Below, in pieces: positions 17,555 to 25,100 of a DNA stretch of 64,000 nucleotides; positions within the stretch are counted from its first letter, which is position 1; every line of letters begins with the position of its first letter. The notes under the pieces were generated by a model. It was not told the DNA's origin. It did not search any database and saw only the letters and a program-made list of their open reading frames with translations. Source of the DNA: [Clostridium] hylemonae DSM 15053 (GTDB taxonomy: Bacteria > Bacillota > Clostridia > Lachnospirales > Lachnospiraceae); NCBI RefSeq assembly GCF_008281175.1, contig NZ_CP036524.1:3038001-3102000 (forward strand). The letters run 5' to 3'. A program made the translations under genes and the position numbers.

Positions 17555-19028
17555 TCAGCAATTCCTCCTCTTTATCCGCCATCTGTTTTTTCTTCTTTTT
17601 CTTTATGATAATGACTGCCGCCGCTGCCGCTGCCACAATGATGACCGCGATGGCGATCGGAATAACAGGCAAGCCCCCCTGCTCTGTCTCTTCCATCTCT
17701 GCCGCCGGCATATCATTCATCCCTTCAGGACCGACCTCGATCTGAAGGTCCTTTGTCATGGTAGAGACCTTTCCCGCCTCATCTTCATAACTCAGCGTCA
17801 TCGTCACTTTTTCACTGCCTGCGCTCTCTTTTGTCCCTTCCAGCGTGGCGTCTATGGAGGCGGTTGCTCCGGATTCCACATTCCCTATAAATGTCTCCGC
17901 CTTTTTGACGCATTTGCCCTCAAAGGAAGCTTTTACGTTATACAGCTTTATTCTGCCCAGATTGTACAGACTGCACATAACATTTGCCTCTTCTCCGACC
18001 GTGATCGTCTCCGGGCTGATCTCAAATTCACTGAATTCAAACCTGGCATCCTGCTTCACCGGTATGGAGATGCTGGACGCGCCTTCTATCTGCGCTGCAT
18101 TTCCGTCTTCGTATTTCATGCTCAGGTCTATGCTGTACGGCTTCTGGAGCAGATCAGCCTTGGCATTGAGCTGGATCGTTATATCCGCAGCGCCGCCGGC
18201 CTTTATGCCGTCCAGATAGATAGAACTGGAGCCGGAGGACGGAAGAAAGGCCGGTGACGTTGTCTGCTCATCCGCGCCTTCTGTAGGAGCCTTCAAATCA
18301 AAAAGCATATTGCTCACACGTGTCGCCTTGGATGTATTTTTCAAATGCACCGTCAGCTTAAAGTTGCTGCCTGCCCGCACCTCCGCAGGGTCTGTGTCAA
18401 AACCCGTCACTATCACTCTCGGAACAGACCCGGTGCTGCCGGAACCTTCTTCTCCGCCGCCGCTGTAGGATGCGCCCCCGTTGCTGAATCCGCCCGCATC
18501 GGCAGATGCCGGAACCCCTTCCCCGCTGCCGGAGCTGGTCTGCACCTGAGCCGGCCGACGCTGTTCGTCCTGTCCGGAATTATTTTTCTTATCCTCAGGC
18601 TTAGCCGTTGTCAGTACATAAAAAGACTGGCTTCCTGAAATGCCGCCGTCTGCCGTAAAGTTAAACAGCAGCGTGTAACGTGTGCTTGGCACATCGTCCC
18701 GCTCGGTAAAGTTGAATTCAACCGGTTTCGTCTCCTTTGCAGCCAACGCATCTATTTTGGCCGTATATTTCTGTGCTTCTGTCTTAAACGGCCACTGGCT
18801 GACATCATCTTTCATATCAGGAGACACAACAATATTCTTGATCTCCGAATCAGTATTATTTTTCACATTCACTACAAACTTCTGCGGCTTCTGATACTGG
18901 TAAGTCAGAACCCCCGACGTCTCCAATGTTATCTGATCACCCGCAGCTTTCGCCGGAAACGGCAGAAATGTGGAAGCCGTTACGGCGGATACGATCAGCG
19001 CGGCCAGCAGTTTCTTTATTGTCTTCAT
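17517..19028 (-). CDS. Secreted, membrane-anchored CARDB-type protein (COG1361-like) of the ABC exporter operon
   Basis: A 503-aa protein with a signal peptide (MKTIKKLLAALIVSAVTAS to about PAKA), repeated Ig-like/CARDB beta domains (about 35-135, 195-300, 320-440), a Gly/Ser-rich linker (about 165-195) and a C-terminal membrane segment followed by a poly-Lys stretch and an acidic cytosolic tail. The topology places the domains outside the cell. It overlaps the ATPase gene by 4 bases at its start and the permease at its end, so it is an obligate operon partner. A role as an extracellular adaptor or stabiliser of the exporter is inferred from position only. Confidence 0.75.
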   Translation of the reverse strand: MKTIKKLLAALIVSAVTASTFLPFPAKAAGDQITLETSGVLTYQYQKPQKFVVNVKNNTDSEIKNIVVSPDMKDDVSQWPFKTEAQKYTAKIDALAAKETKPVEFNFTERDDVPSTRYTLLFNFTADGGISGSQSFYVLTTAKPEDKKNNSGQDEQRRPAQVQTSSGSGEGVPASADAGGFSNGGASYSGGGEEGSGSTGSVPRVIVTGFDTDPAEVRAGSNFKLTVHLKNTSKATRVSNMLFDLKAPTEGADEQTTSPAFLPSSGSSSIYLDGIKAGGAADITIQLNAKADLLQKPYSIDLSMKYEDGNAAQIEGASSISIPVKQDARFEFSEFEISPETITVGEEANVMCSLYNLGRIKLYNVKASFEGKCVKKAETFIGNVESGATASIDATLEGTKESAGSEKVTMTLSYEDEAGKVSTMTKDLQIEVGPEGMNDMPAAEMEETEQGGLPVIPIAIAVIIVAAAAAAVIIIKKKKKKQMADKEEELLNELDGPSEDERE

Positions 19029-19747
19029 AATGATAATCCTCCCTCAACAGTTTCTTTTCTTCTGTTTTCTTCTATGTTTATAATATTTCCGTCTCTTATA
19101 TGAAAGATCCGGTCAGCGTATGTCGCCAGATGGGAATCGTGCGTCACCATCACAAGCGTCTTTTTCTGCTCCCGCACGACCTGCTGCATAAGGCTCATGA
19201 CCTCCTCGGATGTGTGGGAATCCAGATTCCCGGTCGGCTCGTCGGCAAATATGATCTTCGGGTCCACCACGAGCGCCCTCGCCACCCCGACCCGCTGCTG
19301 CTGCCCGCCCGACATCTGGTTAGGTCTGTGATTCTTGTGTTTTTTCAGCTTGACCAGGTCGAGCATCTCATCTGCCTTTTTCAGTCTCTTTTCCTTGGAC
19401 ATTCCCCGGAAACTTAACGGAAGCGCCACATTTTCCAGAGCATTCAATGTACCGAGAAGATGAAATGACTGGAAGATAAACCCTACATTTTCGCGGCGGA
19501 ACTTTACGAGCTGTTCTTCATTCAGCGTCTCGATATGCTGTCCGCCGATCACGACGCTGCCTTTTGTGGGCTTTTCAAGTCCCGCCAGCATGTTAAGCAA
19601 TGTCGACTTTCCGGAACCTGACGTGCCGACGATGGCGCAGAACTCTCCTTCATAGATACTGAAATCAAGGCCGTCAAGAGCACGTACAATCTCATCTCCT
19701 ACCCGGTATAATTTGTACAAATCCCTTACCTCAATTACCTTTGCCAT
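19025..19747 (-). CDS. ABC transporter ATP-binding protein, LolD/MacB type
   Basis: A 240-aa ATPase: Walker A GTSGSGKST (about 42-50), Q-loop region NVGFIFQSFHLLG, signature MSGGQQQRVGVARAL, Walker B IIFADEPTGNLD and the H-loop VTHDSHLA. It is the first gene of the operon ATPase, CARDB protein, permease. The start is supported by TAGGAGGGACAT. It is divergent from the PadR operon, with a 178-bp gap between them, so shared regulation is possible. The substrate is unknown; peptides, lipids or cell-envelope stress ligands are typical of this class. Confidence 0.92.
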   Translation of the reverse strand: MAKVIEVRDLYKLYRVGDEIVRALDGLDFSIYEGEFCAIVGTSGSGKSTLLNMLAGLEKPTKGSVVIGGQHIETLNEEQLVKFRRENVGFIFQSFHLLGTLNALENVALPLSFRGMSKEKRLKKADEMLDLVKLKKHKNHRPNQMSGGQQQRVGVARALVVDPKIIFADEPTGNLDSHTSEEVMSLMQQVVREQKKTLVMVTHDSHLATYADRIFHIRDGNIINIEENRRKETVEGGLSL

Positions 19748-19862
19748 ATGTCCCTCCTATTCTACTCTATAGTCTACAATATAAAAGGAAAGACTTACCA
19801 TAGGAAATTCTGAAGTTTTTCTTAAGTATGATGATTTTATATGCTTTTTCAAAATATATATA

Positions 19863-19891
19863 TTGACATTATATATTATACGTCATATAAT
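19863..19891 (+). promoter_or_regulatory. Consensus sigma-A promoter with overlapping inverted repeat upstream of the PadR operon
   Basis: TTGACA (19863-19868), 17 bases, TATAAT (19886-19891): a perfect vegetative promoter. An inverted repeat ATTATAT (19869-19875) / ATATAAT (19885-19891) spans the spacer and -10, a natural site for autorepression by the PadR protein. AGAAAGGGTGAGG precedes the first gene. Confidence 0.8.
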
Positions 19892-19925
19892 ATGCTTATA
19901 AAAAACATATAGAAAGGGTGAGGAA

Positions 19926-20246
19926 ATGATATTCCCAATGAATACACCAATGTTTGACTTGCTTGTCCTCGCGGTAGTAGAAAAGGAAGACTCCTACGGA
20001 TACCAGATAAGCCAGGTGATAAAGCAGGTTTCAAACACAAAGGACTCCACACTGTACCCGGTCCTGCGCAGGCTTCAGGAACAGCGGTATCTGACAGCTT
20101 ACGACCAGCCCTACCAGGGCAGAAACCGGAAATACTACAGGATTACAGACGAAGGAAGACAGACTTTTGAAATGCTCAGCGAGGAATGGTCACTGTATAA
20201 AAATGCAGTCGACGATATAGTTAAGGGAGGTATGAACATTGAATAG
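19926..20246 (+). CDS. PadR family transcriptional regulator
   Basis: A 106-aa winged-helix regulator of the PadR group: LLVLAVVEKEDSYGYQISQVI, STLYPVLRRLQEQRYL and RKYYRITDEGRQ form the classical PadR helix-turn-helix and wing, followed by a short dimerising helix. It is the first gene of an operon with DUF1700 and DUF4097 proteins, a frequently seen Firmicute arrangement. The inverted repeat over its promoter suggests autorepression. Its stop overlaps the start of the next gene. Confidence 0.92.
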   Translation: MIFPMNTPMFDLLVLAVVEKEDSYGYQISQVIKQVSNTKDSTLYPVLRRLQEQRYLTAYDQPYQGRNRKYYRITDEGRQTFEMLSEEWSLYKNAVDDIVKGGMNIE

Positions 20247-20829
20247 GGCAGATTACATGAAGAGCCTGGAGCATGGCCTTAAGCGGCTTCCAAAAGAGGA
20301 CTATGACCGGGCCATCAGCTATTTTGAAGAATATTTTGAGGAGGCAGGGCCGGATAATGAGAAACAGGCAATCGAAGATCTTGGGTCGCCCGCGATGGCC
20401 GCAGACCAGATCATCCGGGATTTCGCCGTGGAGAACGCTGAAAAACCGACGAAGAATGTTAAGAGAAGTTTCTCCGCCGTATGGGTGGGTATTCTGGCCG
20501 TCTTTGCGGCGCCTGTAGGGCTTCCGCTTGCATTTGCGGCCGCGGCGTTGGGCCTGGCTTTTATCCTCGTGATCGTATCACTTATATTTGCAGTGTTCTG
20601 TACTGCTCTGGCATTTGCAGCTTCGTCTGTTCCTGCTGTTATGGCCGGCATATGGTTCCTCTTTACCTCACCCGCCAGCGGGATCGCTACGATAGGCGCA
20701 GGGCTCATCGGCGCAGGCATCGGTATCTGGGTCATCATCGGCTGCATCACACTTTGCAGATGGTTCCTAAATACAATGACAAAACTATTCGGAAGGATCG
20801 CTAAGGGAGGAAACAGACATGAAAAATAA
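20239..20829 (+). CDS. DUF1700 (HAAS-domain) membrane protein
   Basis: A 196-aa protein. The N-terminal 75 residues carry the DUF1700/HAAS signature (YMKSLEHGLKRLPKEDYDRAISYFEEYFEEA, then IEDLGSPAMAADQII). The rest is three or four Gly/Ala-rich membrane segments. The start is a TTG at 20239 inside the 3' end of padR, placed after AAGGGAGG; an ATG six codons later is possible. Family proteins typically sit with PadR regulators and are thought to sense or transmit envelope signals, but the mechanism is not established. It overlaps the next gene by 11 bases. Confidence 0.85.
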   Translation: MNRADYMKSLEHGLKRLPKEDYDRAISYFEEYFEEAGPDNEKQAIEDLGSPAMAADQIIRDFAVENAEKPTKNVKRSFSAVWVGILAVFAAPVGLPLAFAAAALGLAFILVIVSLIFAVFCTALAFAASSVPAVMAGIWFLFTSPASGIATIGAGLIGAGIGIWVIIGCITLCRWFLNTMTKLFGRIAKGGNRHEK

Positions 20830-21757
20830 GAGAAGAATATGGTTGATATCTTTTCTCTGCGTCGGAGCGGGGATCGTGATACTGATACTTGGATTGATGC
20901 TGGGGGGCCGCCCCGGCTTCTATATCGACGGCAGCGGAATCCATTCTGCGGCAGAAAACGGCGGAAAACGCAACTACGTCAAAAACGAGAAAGAACTGCA
21001 GGAATTTACCGATATTGACATAGACCTGGATTATGCTGACTTCCAGATCATTCCATCTGATACTTTCAAAATCGAATACTGTCTGGACGGGACAAAGGAT
21101 CCGGTATGTACTGTCAAAGACGGACGGCTGACAGTAAGAGAAGCCGATTACAAACGCATTTTCAACTTTACATTTATTTCTCCGATGTCAGACGATTTTA
21201 CCGACAGCTATGTAAAGCTTTATATCCCGGAGAATGCGGTATTTGACACGATAAAGATACTGACAGAAGACGGCGACATTCTGCTGCCGGCCTTAAAGTC
21301 AGATACGCTGGACCTTGAATCAGACTACGGGGACATAACTGTGAAAGATTTTGAAGGCAGAAGACTCTTTGCGGAGCTTGAGGATGGTTCTTTTTCCAGT
21401 AAAGGGATAAAAGTGGATGAATTAAAGCTTTCCAATGAATACGGTGATATCGCGCTTCAAGATGCAAAGTGCGCTTATCTTGAAGCCGGCTTAACCGACG
21501 GTGACTTTACGGCAGACAGTCTCTCTTCCGACAGGCTGGAGATCGACAGTGAATACGGGGATGTTTTTCTCGGTCTATCCAGTACGGTCAAAGAATATGA
21601 TCTGGACCTTTCAACAGAATACGGCAGTATTCAAGTGCCGCAATATGATGTGATATACGGGGACGACGGAAGTCAGTGCCGTGTGGCTAACTCATCTGGA
21701 AAAACCGTGAAGGTAAGCTCCGAAGACGGGGATATCCAGGTGTTTGACGCCAGATGA
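20819..21757 (+). CDS. DUF4097 beta-strand-repeat protein
   Basis: A 312-aa protein with one N-terminal membrane segment (about residues 6-30) and an extracytoplasmic domain built from repeated short beta units with the rhythm ESDYGDI, SNEYGDI, DSEYGDV, STEYGSI, SSEDGDI: the DUF4097/DUF4098 beta-solenoid pattern. It is the last gene of the PadR operon, preceded by AAGGGAGG. The biochemical function of the family is unknown; placement suggests an envelope-associated partner of the DUF1700 protein. Confidence 0.85.
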   Translation: MKNKRRIWLISFLCVGAGIVILILGLMLGGRPGFYIDGSGIHSAAENGGKRNYVKNEKELQEFTDIDIDLDYADFQIIPSDTFKIEYCLDGTKDPVCTVKDGRLTVREADYKRIFNFTFISPMSDDFTDSYVKLYIPENAVFDTIKILTEDGDILLPALKSDTLDLESDYGDITVKDFEGRRLFAELEDGSFSSKGIKVDELKLSNEYGDIALQDAKCAYLEAGLTDGDFTADSLSSDRLEIDSEYGDVFLGLSSTVKEYDLDLSTEYGSIQVPQYDVIYGDDGSQCRVANSSGKTVKVSSEDGDIQVFDAR

Positions 21758-21782
21758 TCTGTACCGTCCGCACCGTAAATTC

Positions 21783-21814
21783 AAGCCCGCCGGCTTTGTC
21801 AATCCGGCGGGCTT
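21783..21814. terminator. Bidirectional terminator
   Basis: An 11-bp perfect stem AAGCCCGCCGG / CCGGCGGGCTT with a 10-base loop lies between the convergent DUF4097 and Na/Pi cotransporter genes. The T-run is short. Confidence 0.8.
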
Positions 21815-21820
21815 TATATA

Positions 21821-23461
21821 TTATGCGATCTGCTCTAATACTTCTTCTGCAATATTTCTGGCGTGGTCCGAGATACGTTCCAGACAGACGAGCGTGTCCA
21901 GGAAAACGATTCCTGCCTCTGTATTACACTGGTTGTTCGTCAGCCGTTTGATATGTCTGCTTCGGAGTGTGATCTCCAGATCATCTGCCTTTGTCTCTTT
22001 TTCGATCACCTTCAGGGCCATTTCCCTGCTTCCTTCCACAAATGCCCGCAGTGCGTATTTGTAACTGTCAATACACACATCCAGCATCTCTTCCAGCTGT
22101 TCTTTTCCGATATCGGAAAAGGTCACTTTTTTCTCGTAAAGTGTCTCAGCGAACTCGGATATATTTTCACAATAATCGCTGATTCTTTCTATATCTGATA
22201 CCATCTGTAGCAGATGGGCCACATCCTGATGCTCCCTCTCGCTGATCTGAAGGGAACTTAGTTTAATGGAATATGCGGTGATCCCTGCGCTCAGCCTGTC
22301 CACCGTGGATTCTTCGTCTTTCAAAAACTGGATATCGTCATGGCTTTTCGTAAACAGAACATTTCTTGCCACATCCAGTGAGTCTTCCACTATCCTGCCC
22401 ATACGCGCGACTTCCTTTACGGTTGACTGAAGTGCTATGACAGGTGTTTCCAGAATACGGTCGTCCAGAAGAACTTTGCTCTTGTCCTGCTCAGCCTCTT
22501 CCACCCTTCCGATCTTCTTGGCCAGCCTGATGATCCAGTTGGACATTGGGAACAGAAGCACTGTGGTTCCGATATTGAATGCCGTATGCACCATACTTAT
22601 CTCTGTCTGAGTGATCACTCCCGTACCTGCAGATGGATTCAGCACCTCAAAGTATATGATGGCGATCACGCTGAATATCACTGTGCCGATTATATTAAAC
22701 AGCAGATGCATAAGAGCTGCTGTCTTCGCATTCTTCTTTGCCCCCATACTGGAAAGCATGGCAGTCACGCATGTTCCGATGTTCTGCCCCATTATGATGT
22801 ATATTGCCGCGCTGAACGGCACGAGCCCTGCCGCCGCAAGACTCTGCAGGATACCGACAGAGGCGGATGAACTCTGGATGACCGCCGTGACGAGCGCGCC
22901 GGCCAATATGCCAAGGATCGGGCTGCTGCCAAGTGTCACAAATATATTTCGGAAACTCTCGGAATCCTGAAGCGGTGCGACCGCAGAAGACATGGTCGTT
23001 ATACCGATGAACAGCAGACCAAAGCCTACGATAATACTAGCTATTTCCTTTGAGGAGCGTCTTTTTCCAATGAGCATGATGACCACACCGAGCATGACCG
23101 CGATCGGCGCGAGCTTTGACGGGCTTAAAAATTCCGCCCACTCTACAGAGGACACGAGCCAACCGGTCACTGTCGTACCTACGTTGGCCCCCATGATAAC
23201 GCCCATTGCCTGACTCAGGTTCATGATACCTGCGTTTACAAAACCTACGACCATGACTGTCGTGGCCGAAGAGCTCTGTATCACCGCCGTGATCGCCGCG
23301 CCGAGCAGAACTCCCATCAGCTTGTTTTTTGTCAATACCTCCAGCAGAGACTTCATCTTGTTTCCCGCTGCATTTTCCAGGCCCTGTGCCATTATCTGCA
23401 TTCCGTAGATGAACATGCCGAGACCGCCGACAAAGGGAATGATAATATTTACGTAGTCCAT
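21821..23461 (-). CDS. Na+/phosphate cotransporter, NptA-like, with C-terminal PhoU domain
   Basis: A 546-aa membrane protein of the Na/Pi cotransporter II family. The two inverted repeats carry the diagnostic QSSSATTVM (about 62-70) and QSSSASVG (about 193-200) motifs, each preceded by an alanine/glycine-rich helix. The C-terminal 210 residues are a PhoU-like helical regulatory domain (ERISDYCENISEFAE and ERISDHARNIAEEVLEQ). It imports phosphate with sodium. GAGGAAATCA lies before the start. No pho regulators are adjacent. Confidence 0.92.
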   Translation of the reverse strand: MDYVNIIIPFVGGLGMFIYGMQIMAQGLENAAGNKMKSLLEVLTKNKLMGVLLGAAITAVIQSSSATTVMVVGFVNAGIMNLSQAMGVIMGANVGTTVTGWLVSSVEWAEFLSPSKLAPIAVMLGVVIMLIGKRRSSKEIASIIVGFGLLFIGITTMSSAVAPLQDSESFRNIFVTLGSSPILGILAGALVTAVIQSSSASVGILQSLAAAGLVPFSAAIYIIMGQNIGTCVTAMLSSMGAKKNAKTAALMHLLFNIIGTVIFSVIAIIYFEVLNPSAGTGVITQTEISMVHTAFNIGTTVLLFPMSNWIIRLAKKIGRVEEAEQDKSKVLLDDRILETPVIALQSTVKEVARMGRIVEDSLDVARNVLFTKSHDDIQFLKDEESTVDRLSAGITAYSIKLSSLQISEREHQDVAHLLQMVSDIERISDYCENISEFAETLYEKKVTFSDIGKEQLEEMLDVCIDSYKYALRAFVEGSREMALKVIEKETKADDLEITLRSRHIKRLTNNQCNTEAGIVFLDTLVCLERISDHARNIAEEVLEQIA

Positions 23462-23544
23462 TGATTTCCTCCTAATGTACCCATATCCTTTTAAACCATC
23501 ATTTTTACAATACCATTATCATAAGGAGAAAACAACAAGATTTT

Positions 23545-23901
23545 TTACTTTTTCATTTTTGGCTCGAATATCAAAGATGCCAGATATCCAAAGATGAGAG
23601 CCGCGGAGATTCCCACTGCACTGGCCTTGAATCCTCCCATGAAGATGCCGATGAACCCGTGGCTGTCTACCGCCTCCTTGACACCCTTCCAGAGCACATT
23701 TCCAAAACCGAGCAGCGGTACACTTGCGCCCGCGCCGGCAAACTTAAGAAAAGGCTCATATATCTGAAGCGCTCCGAGCACCGCGCCCGAGCATACGAGC
23801 AGCACCATGATGCGGCCCGGCATCAGTTTCGTCCTGTCCAGCAGGATCTGCACAAGAGCACAGATCAGACCCCCAATCCAGAATGCATTAACATAATCCA
23901 T
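23545..23901 (-). CDS. spoVAE: Stage V sporulation protein AE (SpoVAE)
   Basis: A 118-aa protein with four membrane segments and the SpoVAC/SpoVAE family signature (AFWIGGLICALVQILLDRT and GAGASVPLLGFGNVLWKG). In spore formers it forms, with SpoVAC and SpoVAD, the channel that moves dipicolinic acid into the developing spore and out on germination. It is the last gene of the spoVA cluster and is separated from spoVAD by REP copy 2. CAAGGAGGTAGGAT precedes the ATG. Expression in the forespore is expected from the family. Confidence 0.9.
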   Translation of the reverse strand: MDYVNAFWIGGLICALVQILLDRTKLMPGRIMVLLVCSGAVLGALQIYEPFLKFAGAGASVPLLGFGNVLWKGVKEAVDSHGFIGIFMGGFKASAVGISAALIFGYLASLIFEPKMKK

Positions 23902-23921
23902 ATCCTACCTCCTTGTGTGAA

Positions 23922-24020
23922 TTGGGGACGGGGCGAATCGATAAATCGGGGACGGGGGTATTTTAAAAATACCCCGTCCCAAACTAAATTCTCCCTGTCC
24001 CTTTTTTATTTTGCCGTGTC
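23922..24020. repeat. REP-like element, copy 2
   Basis: A half-repeat TTGGGGACGGGG (23922-23933) is followed by a palindrome at about 23948-23980 (GGGACGGGGGTATTTT and its near complement) and then by CCCTGTCCCTTTTTT and GCCGTGTCCCTG, the outlying motifs shared with other copies. It fills nearly the whole gap between spoVAD and spoVAE, inside what is normally one transcription unit. Confidence 0.8.
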
Positions 24021-24025
24021 CCTGA

Positions 24026-25030
24026 TCAGCAGTGTTCCAGCACGATACCGTGTGCGATCCCCGGCACGCTTTCGCCTTCGTTGAAGCTTACCGTGGACAT
24101 GAGCGCTCCTGTCGGTACAAAGAGAATGCGCTTCCATTCCCCCCGCGCAAGTTTTGGCAGTATATAAGATGAAAGTGTGACCGCCGCACACCCGCAGCCG
24201 CTCCCCCCGGCGTGGGTGTCCTGTGTTTTCTGATCATAGATTGTCATTCCGCAGTCCATATGATTCTTCTTTATATCAACATTTTTTCCCCTCATAAGGT
24301 CGAACAGGATGCTTTGGCCTACATAACCCAAATCTCCCGTGACGATGCGGTTGTAGTCGTCCGGCGTACGTCCGAAATCTTCCAGGTTTCTCAGTATCGT
24401 GTCACAGGCCGCCGGAGCCATGCATGCTCCCATGTTCTGTGAATCTTTCAGTCCGTAATCCACTATCTTTCCTACAGTTATGCCAGTCACCCTTACGTGG
24501 CTGCGTTTTGTTCCCACTACGAATGCTCCGCTGCCCGTTACTGTCCAGTGCGCGGAAAGTGGTCTCTGATTAGCGTATCCGAGGGGAAAACGGAATTCTT
24601 TTTCCGCACTTCCAAAATGACTGGACGTTACTGCCAGCATATTGTCGCCATATCCCGCAGCGACGCTCATGGATGCAAGTGCAATGGCTTCTCCTGATGT
24701 GGAGCAGGCTCCGTAGAGACCGAACATCGGTATGTTGAGTTCCTCAACCCCCATGGAAGTCGCCACTCCCTGCCTCAGGAGGTCTCCTCCAAACAGATAC
24801 CTTATTTCTCCCGCTTCCATATGCGCCTTGCCAAGAGCAAGAACACAGGCCTGTTTCTGCATCGTGCTCTCCGCGGCCTCCCATGTATCTTCACCGAAGA
24901 GGTCATTTTCTTCCACCATATCGAACATACTGCCAAGCGGGCCTTCTCCCTCTTTTTTTCCGACAACGGATGCACTTTCGACAATATAAGGCGAATTTTC
25001 AAATGCAATACTTTGTAATCCCTGAATCAT
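24026..25030 (-). CDS. spoVAD: Stage V sporulation protein AD (SpoVAD)
   Basis: A 334-aa protein with the thiolase-like fold typical of SpoVAD, the soluble dipicolinate-binding component of the SpoVA channel. Characteristic segments: FENSPYIVESASVVGKKEGEG, FGLYGACSTSGEAIALASM, TSSHFGSAEKEFRFPLGYANQ, HWTVTGSGAFVV and DTHAGGSGCGCAAVT. The length is close to the usual 335-340. The upstream neighbour is a P-type ATPase gene rather than spoVAC, which is unusual. The reading frame is intact. Confidence 0.93.
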   Translation of the reverse strand: MIQGLQSIAFENSPYIVESASVVGKKEGEGPLGSMFDMVEENDLFGEDTWEAAESTMQKQACVLALGKAHMEAGEIRYLFGGDLLRQGVATSMGVEELNIPMFGLYGACSTSGEAIALASMSVAAGYGDNMLAVTSSHFGSAEKEFRFPLGYANQRPLSAHWTVTGSGAFVVGTKRSHVRVTGITVGKIVDYGLKDSQNMGACMAPAACDTILRNLEDFGRTPDDYNRIVTGDLGYVGQSILFDLMRGKNVDIKKNHMDCGMTIYDQKTQDTHAGGSGCGCAAVTLSSYILPKLARGEWKRILFVPTGALMSTVSFNEGESVPGIAHGIVLEHC

Positions 25031-25072
25031 CCTAGTTTACCTTCCTATCTTACTATTCCTTAATTACATAAA

Positions 25073-25100
25073 AGAACCGATAGGATTACCTATCGATTCT
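25073..25100 (-). terminator. Hairpin at the 3' end of the P-type ATPase gene
   Basis: A 13-bp stem with one mismatch (AGAATCGATAGGT / ACCTATCGGTTCT on the minus strand) is followed by TTTATG. It overlaps the last codons of the ATPase and lies 43 bases before the spoVAD start, so it may partially uncouple the two. The T-run is weak. Confidence 0.6.
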
